Assembly (NCBI RefSeq): GCF_964340395.1
Contig: NC_135551.1
Span: 28,784,380-28,848,379, forward strand
Length of the DNA: 64,000 bases
Source: Glandiceps talaboti
Taxonomy: Eukaryota > Hemichordata > Enteropneusta > Spengelidae
Direction: 5' to 3'
This document shows, piece after piece, positions 43,468 through 64,000 of this stretch. Every line of letters begins with the position of its first letter. The first letter of the stretch is position 1. The notes below the pieces were generated by a model. The model ran no database searches. It saw only the letters and a program-made list of their open reading frames with translations, and was not told the DNA's origin. The translations under genes and the position numbers were made by a program.

Positions 43468-45964
43468 ACACTCTCTATCTGCATGTTATCAAAATTATTA
43501 ATAGCATGTAAGGAATCATGTATATATAGCTTGGCATAAATAGACAAAGTTTTAACTTGGATGGCATTATTTGTATAAAATTTGTAATGTGTTGTATGCT
43601 ACTGGTATTCGTGTGCTAACATTGGTCAAAAGGGGACACTTTACTGTGAAAAAACTAACTGCATTCCTCTTTCTTTTAAAAAACTCTTTTCTATTTAAAT
43701 CTACAAATCTACAAATGCTACTCAATTAACTGCACTGTGGAACTTTTTAAGAAATTGTAACTTCACTCACCCCTAACTTGTGTCATCTTTGGTTTGTTCC
43801 CCTATGTAACTTAAAGGTGGCAGAGTCCAATATGATAGAAATTAGGGGTGCAATATTCACTTTGGTGTGTAAATCACAAGATTGGTCGGTGACTTTGTAA
43901 TCTTTTAAATATTTTATTCTTACTGATGGGTTGTACTAACTTACCATGGAATGTAAATTAGAAGTGTTGTTGTGTGCATGTAGTTTGCTGACTCTTTCTT
44001 TATCCATACTAAAATTCAACCCATGAACAGTTTACAAATACCCCCGCCCTTTAACTTGTCTTAGATAAGTACAAATATCAAACCCTGTGCATGAATTAAC
44101 TCAATATATATGATTTAAGAGGTGATATGGGTGACATTGACTATGTCTTGTATATTTTTTGTTGTAAATCTCAGTGAAGGTACAAGCAAGGTAGAAGGGT
44201 GCACATCTGAGGTATTTTTACAGTGTTTTCAATCGAAGTATGAACAATGAAGTACTGCAACATATTGATACATTACTGAATTTGCCCTGATGCATTGATG
44301 TAGATTTAGCGATAGTAGTCATAACATTGCCTATACAAAGTTGAATAACAATGTTTACTTTGATAAAACCACCAAATAGGGTGTAATTATTCACACATCA
44401 CAGCTAGATGTACTATGTGGAGTGATGTCTAACAACAGCAAACCATGATAACTGTAAGAGGTACCACATTTGCAAATTGCTATGATTTAAAGTTATCAGT
44501 AATAACATTAGTGTAAAAGGTCCAGCCGTTAGTATGTAACACGATAACTGTAAGAGGTACCAATTTTGCAAATTGCTATGATTTGAAGTTATCTGTAATA
44601 ACAGTAGTCTGAAAGGTCCAGCCGTTGGTGTGTAACGACTCGCTACCCCAAGGCTATAACAACAGACACACTTCATATGATGTGACCCTACTAAATTTTA
44701 TACAAAGACACAAATCTACTTTGGTAATGTATCAATATGTTGTAGTTTACCTACTTTGATTGGAAGCACTGTAAAGGGACAAGTCAGAAATCATGGAGTA
44801 AAGTGTATTTTAAGTAGACATAGCAATTAATCTACCTTTAGTAAATTCATTAAAAAGACCATGAAGTCAAAACCACAAAGACTAAAATTGATATAACATG
44901 CATTCAATTTGATTACACGTATATTACTATTAGTATTACTGAATTTTGGCAAAAAGGGAAACAAAATGTAAAAACATGTCTTATGTGTAGAAATAAAAGG
45001 TTCAATCAGAAATTCTTATTTTTTGTTCATCCAGAAATTCATATTTTTGCATAGAATTTATTTTGCCTTCCTTTCAATGGTTTTTTTTGTACTTCTTGAC
45101 AACTTAGTAACCTTACATAAAAGATTTTATGAGTATAAATTATTCATAGTTAGATAATGACTAATATTTCCTCGTAGTGAATATTATATCGTTTAAAATA
45201 AATAAATAGTAATGGACAAAAATAACATGTTAACAACTCGCGTATATCTGAAATCCAATGCACATTTTTTTATTTATTGTGAGTGAGTTTCTGGATAGTT
45301 TTGTTGTAAAATTAAGTCAGGTATAGAATTAAATGAGTTATTGTATTTCAATAAAGAGAAGAACAGTATTAACCATATAAGGTCTTGATCACAGAACTGT
45401 ATTCATTCTCTAAGGCTGTGGTTTATAAAACAGTATTAATCATATAAGGCCTGTTTTATAAAACAGTATTAATCATATAAGGCCTGGCTTCTAGAATATC
45501 TATGTAGTTGTACCCTTAGAATAGGGTATTAGGCCTTATAGTATTAAGCTACTAAAACTAGAAATATGCAAAATAAAGTATCATTTTCATTCATATCACC
45601 TCTTAAAAAGTACAATTCTGCATGTCATCTGAAACAGGTGTAAGTTTGTACTGAGTTCACCCTAAAAGTTTTACCTGCACACCACTGATTTACTTATAGT
45701 GGATTCACTCACCACTCAAAAGAATTGGTTTATACCACATTTGTACAAAGAGCAGGGGTCACAGGTACGTTGATAATCAAAACTATAGAGTCTAACTCTA
45801 AATTGATCAAATTTCAGACCAAGTCTTTTCAAAATTGATCAAACTTCAAACCAAGTCTTTCCAAAATTTGAGAGACAGCACTGCAGATTTCTTGCACGCA
45901 AAACTAACTTTCACGTTTTGACTTTTATTAATTGTAGATGCAGTACTGTGAGATAAGAGACCGG

Positions 45965-45984
45965 AGGTCAAAGGTCAAAGGTCA
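45965..45984 (+). promoter_or_regulatory. Three tandem AGGTCA half-sites with one-base spacing (DR1 x2)
   Basis: AGGTCA at 45965-45970, 45972-45977 and 45979-45984, each separated by a single A. DR1 spacing is the preferred site of HNF4, COUP-TF and RXR heterodimers. All three half-sites match exactly. It lies between the ankyrin gene's stop codon and the thiolase gene. Confidence 0.5.
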
Positions 45985-46384
45985 GAATATTGGAACTCGG
46001 TTCCTGTACAGTCTCCTCAAGACATTTTGCTAAAAAATAAAAAATAAACAAAAACCCAGAATAATTGATATGTATATTTTAGAAGGACTTTTAACCTTGA
46101 AGGTGGCCACCATGTTAAAGTATAGTAAAGGATAGTTTAAGTTATCTGATATATTTTATCAGACCAAGACTTCTGGATGTTTTTCCAAACTATTGGAGTA
46201 TAATTTTTATACTGTTAATATAAGCAATACTTTTAAATCAAGTCAGTAAATTATGACTTGTTATTCAACTAAGTCAGCGCTTTTTAAAAAATGAGTTTTT
46301 GAAACAGACATGTAATATATAATCTGAGGATAACATTTTGTTTAGAAATTGCCAGTAGAATTGAAGAAATGTTCAATACTAATA

Positions 46385-46765
46385 CTAATATTGCTTGGTA
46401 TATATTTCATCTGAAATGTATGATAGTAAAAATGCTTGTTATATATTTCATTTGAAATGTACAATACTAAAAATGCTTGTTATATATTTCATCTGAAATG
46501 TACAATACTAAAAATGCTTGTATATTTTTCATTTGAAACAGGTATGATAGTGAAAATGCTTGTATATTTCATTACATCTGAAATATACGATAGTAAAAAT
46601 GCTTATTTTTTTCATTTGAAATGTACAATACTAAAAATACTTGTATATTTCATTGTCTGAAATGTACAATACTAAAAGTGCTTGTTATATATTTCATCTG
46701 AAATGTACGATAGTAAAAATGCTTGTGGTATATTTCCTTGTTTGAAATGTACGATAAAAAGTTGT
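46385..46765. repeat. About 40-bp tandem repeat, 8-9 copies
   Basis: Units carry GCTTGTTATATATTTCATCT then GAAATGTACAATACTAAAAAT, with CGATAGT/CAATACT and TTGAA/CTGAA variants. Copies vary in length from about 35 to 45 bp. Confidence 0.85.
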
Positions 46766-46993
46766 GATATTTCATTTTCAATCTAATGTAGTTTATGTCT
46801 AGACTTGACTTTTAAGTTGTAATATTTATGTATGTATATATGTATGTAGTTTTTGGTTTTTTGATGTCGACTGTTTCAGAGAGTGTTGTCTTTAATGTAG
46901 TGTTCATATAGTCTTAAAATATGTACATTTCTAACACCATACCCATGTGCCTTCCATACTAATGATCATGCAACCATTCCATTTGAAAATAAA

Positions 46994-49900
46994 ATCTATT
47001 TTTCACCAACTAAACTGATTCATGTGCTTGTAGAATTTGTCGTTTTCTTCCCCGTAATAATGCCACTAACACAGTGTACATCCCCCAATCATCCCCTGTG
47101 CTGCAGTTAATTTAGTATGGTCCTGTGAATGTCAAAGATTTAGTGGTTTTGTCCACTATGTCTCTGCAGATGGGGTGAGCAGGCAGGGCAGGGGAGGTAT
47201 GGATATGGATATGCCTCAGAAAATGTGTGGGCTATCATATTTCATGTGATTCTCTTGTGAGAAGAGAAAAGTGATATTTTGTTAAAATTTTGCCTTTATT
47301 TATTTTTATTGACATCAAATTTAAAATTATACCTGAACAAAGAGAAGCTCAAATAATGAAACTCAAAATAATGATAAATTTTTGGCAAATACAAGAATTC
47401 CATCGTACTCTTTATATTAATATTTTATATAAGCGTTAACATAGTAGTGCGTACCATGTCATAATGAATATAACAAATTAATGGCTTGTAAAAATGAGGA
47501 TGAGGTGGGAAGATTAAAGGTGTGGTTGAGATTTGGCTGATAGAAGTTTGTTGTGGAAGGAGCAATGTGACCTGATTATTAAGTGTCTCCAATAGGCCAT
47601 AGACCCTCCACCAACTGTCTATGAATAGGCAGACATTCCTTCAATAACGTGATGTATTTAGTGGTATAAAGACTAACTAGACAACTCTAGAAATATGCTT
47701 TCCAGTATCAGAAAATTAACGTTTTAATATCAATAATCTACTAGCAGCATCCATTTTTACCTAACAAAGTTGTATCGAGCATTGCAGGATAACTTGAAGA
47801 GCGCCACCAACGCTGGCATGAGATGTTTCTTTCAAGAAGATAACACGATGTGTAGAGCACCACCAACGGTCATTGTAAGATTATATTTGCTAGCGGGAAA
47901 ACGATACTGGTAGTAGTCTGAGATGGTTTATGGTTCAGTTTTCATATGATTAACTTAGTTCTACTTTCTATACATTCATGTCAAGATACTATAATTGTGT
48001 ACATAGCTAAATAAATCCATAATTTTCAAGTTTAATTCATATGGCTAATTGAAGTCTTGCTTCTCATGATTTACTTGAGCCATTTTGTACACAACTTTAG
48101 TTAGTATTTTAATATTTATATATCAATGAATATTTATATTTATGTTTTGATTTTTATTCATATTTTACCTGTCCTTGCTCAGAAACAGAACACTATATTA
48201 GATCATGACTGTGATCACCGTGGTAACAAGCAAGTCTTTTCAACATTGCAACACACACACTGTCACATTTTCAGCCCAGTCTTCATATTTTTGGGGCACT
48301 GGTTCTAGAAGTTGGGTATAAAATGTATCCATTAATGAAGGAAGAATTAGATTCCAAATTGGAAAGTTTGAGAGAATCGCTTTAGGGAATGGCAGACTGA
48401 AAGGTCTGTTATTGTTGTCACTCCAATTAACCATAACCTAAACACTGTTTGTAACATGTAATTACAGGAGTGTATACATTGATGAATCTCTCACTTAATA
48501 CTTAGGGTGGAGTGTGTACATTGATTACTCTTCCAGTTAATACTTAGGGTGCACAGGTAAAAATTGCTTAGCCTAGAGTGTCATTAATCTACAGTCATGG
48601 TATTCTAGGGGTTAAAGGTTACAAAGTATTCTAACTGGTAACGGTTGACTGTTAAAAGTAAATTTTATGAGTAAAAATACTAGGTGTGACTGCACCATGA
48701 AAAGAAAAGCTCAATGAAGAAGCTTCTATAGCAGTGTTGTTAGAAACTATCTCACTACACCAACTTCTGGTTGAATATTTTAAGCAGTGTTGGAGCTTGA
48801 TGCTTGGCCCAGTACTATTACCATATAGGTAGCTTTAGTATCTTAGGGGGTCTTTATATAGAAAATCTATGGATGATGTCAGACTTCAAGAAGAGTCTGA
48901 TCATGTGCATTAAAAATAACAAATATTTATTTCTGAATAAAATATTTACTTTGAAATTGAAGTAATGTTATTGACTCCATGAATATGGCTCTATGGTCAA
49001 TCAATCAATAAATCTAACAATTGATTAGTTATTTCCAAGTTATTGATTGATCATATTGTCATCGCCATTATCTCCTATATGATATCTTCAGTGTTGTTCT
49101 GTGTTTGTCATAACAAATCGTGAATACAAATTATTCAGTTCTTGTGATGTTCACATTACCTCTGTACCCATGACATAGATAAAAGTGATAATCACACTGA
49201 CTCCAACTAAGTGAAGTTTATGAATGGAGAACAATGCAAATCAAAGACACATTTTTACAATAATTGTTTTTATTAATTGTTAAAGTTACAGCACTCTTTA
49301 AGGTCAGTATAGGTATTGGTATGCATTGCATTTAGGTCTTTCAAATCACTTTAAATAAAGATTATATCATCAAATCACTTCTGACAAACATCCTTCTTAT
49401 TCATCACCTGAAATAAACTATGTCAGAAAAAGAATGTTTGCCTTGAAGGCTAGTGTACTTTATATACAATGGGAAATGACATAGGTTTATACTTTGTATT
49501 ATTCACTGACTGTGGACTATGATGGAAATCCATTTTAGTATGAACAGCGCCCTCTACGACCAGGTAACATTTGGCTTTTGAACAGCACCCTCTACAAATT
49601 TTGCATGGAGCCAAAGTGTTTATATTTTGGGAAAGACAAATATTCACCATGTTTTGTTGACAATTAGCTGTGTCATCAATTTTCATCTGATATTGCTCCT
49701 TAGACTTCCAGCAACAACGTTTTTTCTCTGTTTCACACACATTCTATCACCCTTGAAATAATATTTGGTTATAAAGTTCACACTGTACCGTTAACTCAAT
49801 GAGTTCGCTGTGAGTGTGGCACTCTGTTTTAGATATCTTTATTTTCAGAGATCATGAGTCCTTGCCATAAGCATGTCAGACTGAAATGATGTACGTAGAT

Positions 49901-50014
49901 GCCTGTACCTCCTACATAAATTGAAGTAATCCTCTGTAACTTGTAGATGGAAGTAAGTGGAAGACACCATTATAGAGTTTACGTGTCAGCTTACATGGTT
50001 AGAAAAATGTCATC
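46994..50014. other. Region between convergent ANKRD6 and ACAT1
   Basis: No gene recognised. A two-copy motif AGAGCGCCACCAACG / AGAGCACCACCAACG lies at 47800-47870, and another (CAGCGCCCTCTACGA) at 49535-49600. The part nearest 50014 is the likely ACAT1 3' UTR; AATAAA on the minus strand at 49274-49269 is a candidate polyadenylation signal. Open frames of up to 96 codons here have no recognisable content. Confidence 0.5.
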
Positions 50015-60428
<10,414 letters not shown>

Positions 60429-60893
60429 GATGGTTCAGGTTGGACGTATGTAAATTAGCATTTGTTATGTAAATCACGCACCCGGAAGAGAGAATATAAC
60501 TGAAGCAGATGAGGTAGGAAGCCTTCGGTAATGATACGGGGGGGGGGGGAATTAGCGGAGGGTCAGATTTTACTTAGCTGTGATTGGGAACATTTGAATA
60601 TTTCACTAACTCATTAAGTAGAGTCACAAATATGTAATGGAGGTTGGTCACTTTCTAGAATTATGATCAGGAGAGGGTCACATTTGACAAGTTCCATCTG
60701 ATTTTCATCTGGCCCACCCCCGTAATAGTACCGACACCTCCCTTGTGTCGAGCTGGGATGACATGTTCTGAACGTACGTAACCACAGAAAATAGATCATT
60801 ACTCATGATCGCCATCGACATTGGCCACGAGATACTGCTGACACTAAATTCCTTGGTTGTCTCCCACATACTAGTATACGCTAGGTAGTGAAA
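60429..60893. promoter_or_regulatory. Divergent promoter region between ACAT1 and macro-domain gene
   Basis: 465 bp between the two start codons. Contains an ETS-type CCGGAAG at 60482-60488, an inverted CCAAT (GATTGGG) near 60581, two ATGTAAAT words (60448 and 60469 region), a 13-base G run at about 60539-60550, and the YY1-like GCCGCCAT overlapping the ACAT1 ATG. CpG-containing words are denser than elsewhere in the window. No TATA box in a suitable place. This fits a shared bidirectional housekeeping promoter. Confidence 0.6.
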
Positions 60894-61028
60894 ATGGCAG
60901 CGATTGAAAACTTGGAAATTAGTGAGAAACCGAGTCCGAAGACCAATGTTGTGTATCATCTTCGCGATATAAACCAACGATTAGTCCAAGCATGGAATGA
61001 AGAATTTAAAGAATACAACAGTGTTACG
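60894..61028 (+). CDS. Macro gene exon 1
   Basis: MAAIENLEISEKPSPKTNVV YHLRDINQRLVQAWNEEFKE YNSVT: 45 residues, ending before donor GTAAAA. The DIN..LVQAW..EF motif is the usual N-terminal strand and helix of this family. The ATG is the first after the promoter region. Confidence 0.88.
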
Positions 61029-64000
61029 GTAAAAAATTGATGATTTTTTTAATTCAACAACAAATACTTTCAAACTTTGAGCAATTCCATAACCCGCCTC
61101 CACACCTCAAGTTCAGTACCCACAGTTTCACTTCGGCTAAGGTTATGCAAAATATAACAATTCTGTAACTATGGAAACTTGCTTTACCATATCCAATAAC
61201 TTTGAACACACTGTCAATACATGTATAGCCTTTCGTACCATCAAATGAATAAGATATGTTTAAAATATTGTTATTGTTTATAATAATAATAATACTGATA
61301 ATTATTAGTATTAATTATAATTTTCACATTTCGAAATTATGCAAGAGCACTTTCCTTGAGGCAATTTTTTTGAATCTGTACAATTTTGTTGTTTTGGTTT
61401 TGCTATTTTATGTTGATCCTGTATTTGAGCTAAGGTAAGGTATATTAAAGTTTAAAGTTATGCAAGTTCAAATTTTGGGGACAATATTATCAATTTTTGG
61501 CAGTGATTTAGTGCTCGCATATTCCACTTTTTGAGTTTTATTCTGTAAAAAAACATTTCTTAATTTTGTTTGGCTTTACAGGCAACTTGTGGCGACATCT
61601 TCAAAGAAGCCCCGTCAGCTGATGCAATTGTAAGTAATACATTGATCATTCTTATTATTACTGTAATTCACTTTGATTGTTAAGATAATAATGACACAGA
61701 CAGCCAGGTGGTATCATGATTCATGACACCCTACCACCCCCCCCCCCCCCCCCCACTACCATAAATTTAATACTTTGTTTAATAACACACAAACATATTC
61801 CATAATCATGACATTCTTTTCTGAATTCTTACCAGGTTTCCCCGGCAAACAGTTTTGGTTTCATGGATGGAGGAATCGATTATGTGTATTCTGTTCATTT
61901 TGGATGGCAAATGTGGGTTTGTATAATGATGAAGTAAACCAATTCATTTTGTCAGTGTATGTGTAACCATGAAAACCAGTGTCACATTTTTATTTTCATG
62001 AAATGAAACAAAAAATTAGTCATTTTTGTTTCCAGTCAGATATGAGAACTGCATTCAAATTGCTGTGACTTGGTGAATATTTAACCAAAATATTACTTAC
62101 CTCAAACGTCCAATAGAAACCCTCAACAAATGTGTAGTACTATGAAATACAAACAAAATTAAAAAAATGTTGCAATTTCCTTGGTATTCAAAGTGAAATC
62201 TAATAATTGTATGTTTTTAGGCAGGAAAGGCTTCAGAAAGTTATCAGAGAAGAAAAAGATGGAGAAATATTAGTGGTAAGTTATCAGTTTATATATCACC
62301 TGGACTTAATACTTCCTTGATATAAAGTGTGTATACAAATCAGTGTATGACATCTTTTCAATACTTTAAATACTACTCACATATCATTATCCCATTTTCC
62401 ATCTAATCTGCTGTCCTCTGTTTCATATCTTTCCAATATATAGCGCCCTCAACAATGGAACCTTTTCAATATAGCTCCCTCAATCATGAAACCTTTCCAA
62501 TATATAGCGTCCTCAATCATGAAATCTTTCCAATGTATAGTGCCCTCCACCATGAGAGCTTTTCGATGTGTATAGCACCCTCCATGTCCACCATGGGGAA
62601 CTTTCCGATATATATAGCGCCCTCTACCATAAAACCTTTCCAATGTATAACACCTTCTACCATGAGACCTTTCTGATGTGTAGCATACTCTACCATGAAA
62701 CCTTTCCAATATAGTGTCCTCTATATAAATACTGTCCTTCATGTAAAGCGTGTTCCATTATATATCAGTAATTAACACCTGCCATTGGAATCTTGCTTAC
62801 TTTCTGTTTGTCTCTAGGGAGATGTTGCAATCATACCAGCCTATGACCCTGACAGTGAAGCCCCAACGCCATCAACAAAACATAATGAAGGAAAACTGAT
62901 TAAATACCTGATATCTGCACCTACAATGAGAGTACCACAAGTCGTTGCTAATACAGTCAATGCATATCTAGCATTTAGAGCTGTTATTCTAGCAGGTATG
63001 ACATCAATGGTGGCTAGTAATTAATTTTCGTTTTTTTTCAAGATTAAGACAATTACGTTTACCTAACAATTGTAATAAAGCTAGGGGGTCACTGTTGAGT
63101 CAGGTCTTCCAATAAACTGAACTACTCTTTATCAGCTGGTAAACCAAGGAATTTTGCAGGTTTCAATATATAGGATGAGCTATTAGTTATGGAGTGTTTG
63201 TTTGTCTCTTTCATAGAATCGTCCAAAGGGATCTGACTTCCAGATCATGTGTTTGCATCTGCTGCAGTAATAAGTAGTACATTTTTATACTTTTGTATTT
63301 CATAGATAAGATGATGAATAATATACTTTCATTATTCTGTTACAGATCTCTAATTTGTATTCATTTTATTACAGTTCAAAAATTCAATAAAAGAGATGAT
63401 GTCGATCCAATAAAATCTGTCCTTTGTCCAGGGTTAGCAACTTCTGTGGGTAAGATGCCTGTAGAGAGGTGTGCACAACAGGTGATACTTTTAAGTTCTT
63501 TTGACAAACATTGTAATTTTAAAAATTAGAAGGATAGCAGTTTTCCTCATTGTTTTTTGTACACAACTTTACAATAGTATTATGGATGAGAAATATATAC
63601 TTATTTTGGATTTTTAATAATAGAGCAACTTTTTGGTTTTACTTGAAAAAACAATGTAAAACAATAGAAACCAAGTCAATGTTTATAACTCAAGATATAG
63701 GTTATTTTACATACAGGAAGTGATTTGTAATTAAATTGAGTGGACAAAAGTAATCACAATATCAAGTCTAATCTGAGAATTAATCTTTAATGTTTCCATA
63801 TATTGAAATATCATCAAGCACAAATGATGGTGTGTAAAGAAAATATCAAAACTTATTTTCATATATTCTCTCATTTTTTATTTTTTTAAAATTCTAGATG
63901 AAATTAGCGTATGAAATAAATGAACTTGGTATGCATAGAAATCTATACGCCCCAAAACATCTGACTGAGGTGTGGGAATGCAATGATGTAATGGCTAGTA
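60894..64000 (+). CDS. Stand-alone macro-domain (ADP-ribose-binding-like) protein, partial at 3' end
   Basis: Exons: 60894-61028, 61582-61629, 61836-61912, 62221-62275, 62818-62995, 63375-63481, 63898 to beyond 64000; 234 codons visible. Motifs: VSPANSFGFMDGGIDYVY (residues 62-79), equivalent to the ADP-ribose-binding loop (N-A-A-N-S...GGG-D) of macro domains; GDVAIIPAY; YLISAPTMRVPQVVANTVNA; and CPGLATSVGKMPVERCAQQM, the second phosphate-binding loop. This SPANSFGFMDGGID type is, as I recall, common as a single-domain protein in bacteria and fungi and is distinct from MACROD/PARP macrodomains. Likely binds or hydrolyses ADP-ribose derivatives; enzymatic activity cannot be told. The last visible residues (HLTEVWECNDVMAS) suggest the C-terminus is near. 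Confidence 0.88.
61582..61629 (+). CDS. Macro gene exon 2
   Basis: 48 nt: ATCGDIFKEAPSADAI, phase 0 both ends. Matches the G-D-I-F strand before the binding loop. Acceptor GCTTTACAG, donor GTAAGT. Confidence 0.9.
61737..61754. repeat. C-rich homopolymer in macro gene intron 2
   Basis: About 18 consecutive C. It lies in the 206-bp intron between exons 2 and 3. Confidence 0.9.
61836..61912 (+). CDS. Macro gene exon 3, ADP-ribose-binding loop
   Basis: 77 nt: VSPANSFGFMDGGIDYVYSV then HFGWQ plus two bases of Met. Acceptor TTACCAG, donor GTGGGT. The frame reads on past the donor for 22 more codons in another frame, which is a shadow. Confidence 0.9.
62221..62275 (+). CDS. Macro gene exon 4
   Basis: 55 nt; completes Met87, then QERLQKVIREEKDGEILV. 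Acceptor GTTTTTAG, donor GTAAGT. Confidence 0.9.
62276..62817 (+). repeat. Macro gene intron 4 with degenerate ~38-bp repeat (62430-62725)
   Basis: About eight imperfect units of the form CCTTTCCAATATATAGCGCC then CTCAATCATGAAA, with strong variation (ATGTATAG, CTCTACCAT). The two overlapping open frames on opposite strands (73 and 97 codons) are shadows of it. Confidence 0.8.
62818..62995 (+). CDS. Macro gene exon 5
   Basis: 178 nt: GDVAIIPAYDPDSEAPTPST, KHNEGKLIKYLISAPTMRVP, QVVANTVNAYLAFRAVILA plus one base. Acceptor TCTCTAG, donor GTATGA. The APTMRVPQ..ANTVNAYLAFRA segment is the core family signature. Confidence 0.93.
63375..63481 (+). CDS. Macro gene exon 6
   Basis: 107 nt; completes Val, then QKFNKRDDVDPIKSVLCPGL and ATSVGKMPVERCAQQ. 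Acceptor TTATTACAG, donor GTGATA. Confidence 0.92.
63898..64000 (+). CDS. Macro gene exon 7 (cut by window edge)
   Basis: 103 visible nt: MKLAYEINELGMHRNLYAPK then HLTEVWECNDVMAS. Acceptor AAATTCTAG. No stop reached. Confidence 0.85.
   Translation, partial: MKLAYEINELGMHRNLYAPKHLTEVWECNDVMAS

Larger units (their letters stand above)
43468..46993 (+). other. ANKRD6 3' UTR and downstream DNA, transcript end uncertain
   Basis: AATAAA signals occur at 44992, 45350 and 46988, among others. The one at 46988-46993, followed by a T/G-rich stretch (GTGCTTGTAGAATTTGTCG), looks most like a real end but this is a guess. Within it are a duplicated 96-bp block at 44445-44636 (ACTGTAAGAGGTACC, AAAGGTCCAGCCGTT), a three-fold motif CAGTATTAATCATATAAGGC at about 45365-45485, the DR1 cluster at 45965 and the repeat at 46385. 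Confidence 0.5.

Overview
This is a window of animal (metazoan) nuclear genome. It is AT-rich, the genes are split by GT-AG introns, and the non-coding part is full of microsatellites, minisatellites, tRNA-derived SINEs and small foldback elements. The protein sequences and the repeat content suggest a marine invertebrate, either a deuterostome or a lophotrochozoan; I cannot name the species. No bacterial, viral or CRISPR content was found.

Three protein-coding genes were reconstructed by hand from exon reading frames and splice sites. (1) ANKRD6/Diversin ortholog, + strand, coding exons 18100-43467: 12 coding exons, all phase 0, about 1159 residues. Eight ankyrin-repeat exons are followed by His/Gln-rich exons and one 2.1 kb terminal exon carrying both conserved coiled-coil blocks of the family. 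(2) Mitochondrial acetyl-CoA acetyltransferase (ACAT1-type thiolase), - strand, 60428-50015: 12 exons summing exactly to 1260 nt (419 residues), with a presequence and all catalytic residues in place. (3) A stand-alone macro-domain protein, + strand, from 60894 and running off the right edge: seven exons visible. Genes 2 and 3 are head-to-head, with 465 bp between their start codons, and probably share a promoter. Genes 1 and 2 are tail-to-tail.

Layout: 1-18069 has no recognisable coding sequence (SINE copies, a 36-bp and a 35-bp minisatellite, a possible CCAAT/E2F promoter). 18070-43467 is ANKRD6 with repeat-rich introns. 43468-50014 is 3' UTR and intergenic DNA. 50015-60428 is ACAT1. 60894-64000 is the macro-domain gene.

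The most unusual feature is the link between tandem repeats and 5' splice sites. The end of ANKRD6 exon 11 together with its splice donor is tandemly copied 11 times (35650-36400). ACAT1 intron 5 is about 94% a 25-bp satellite whose every unit carries CAG|GTATGT on the coding strand (about 105 units). ACAT1 introns 8 and 10 have tandem repeats that start exactly at the donor. Other points of interest are a SINE with four tandem tRNA-like heads, paired X-box (RFX) motifs in ANKRD6, and triple DR1 nuclear-receptor half-sites. The three genes have no evident common pathway; their proximity is positional.
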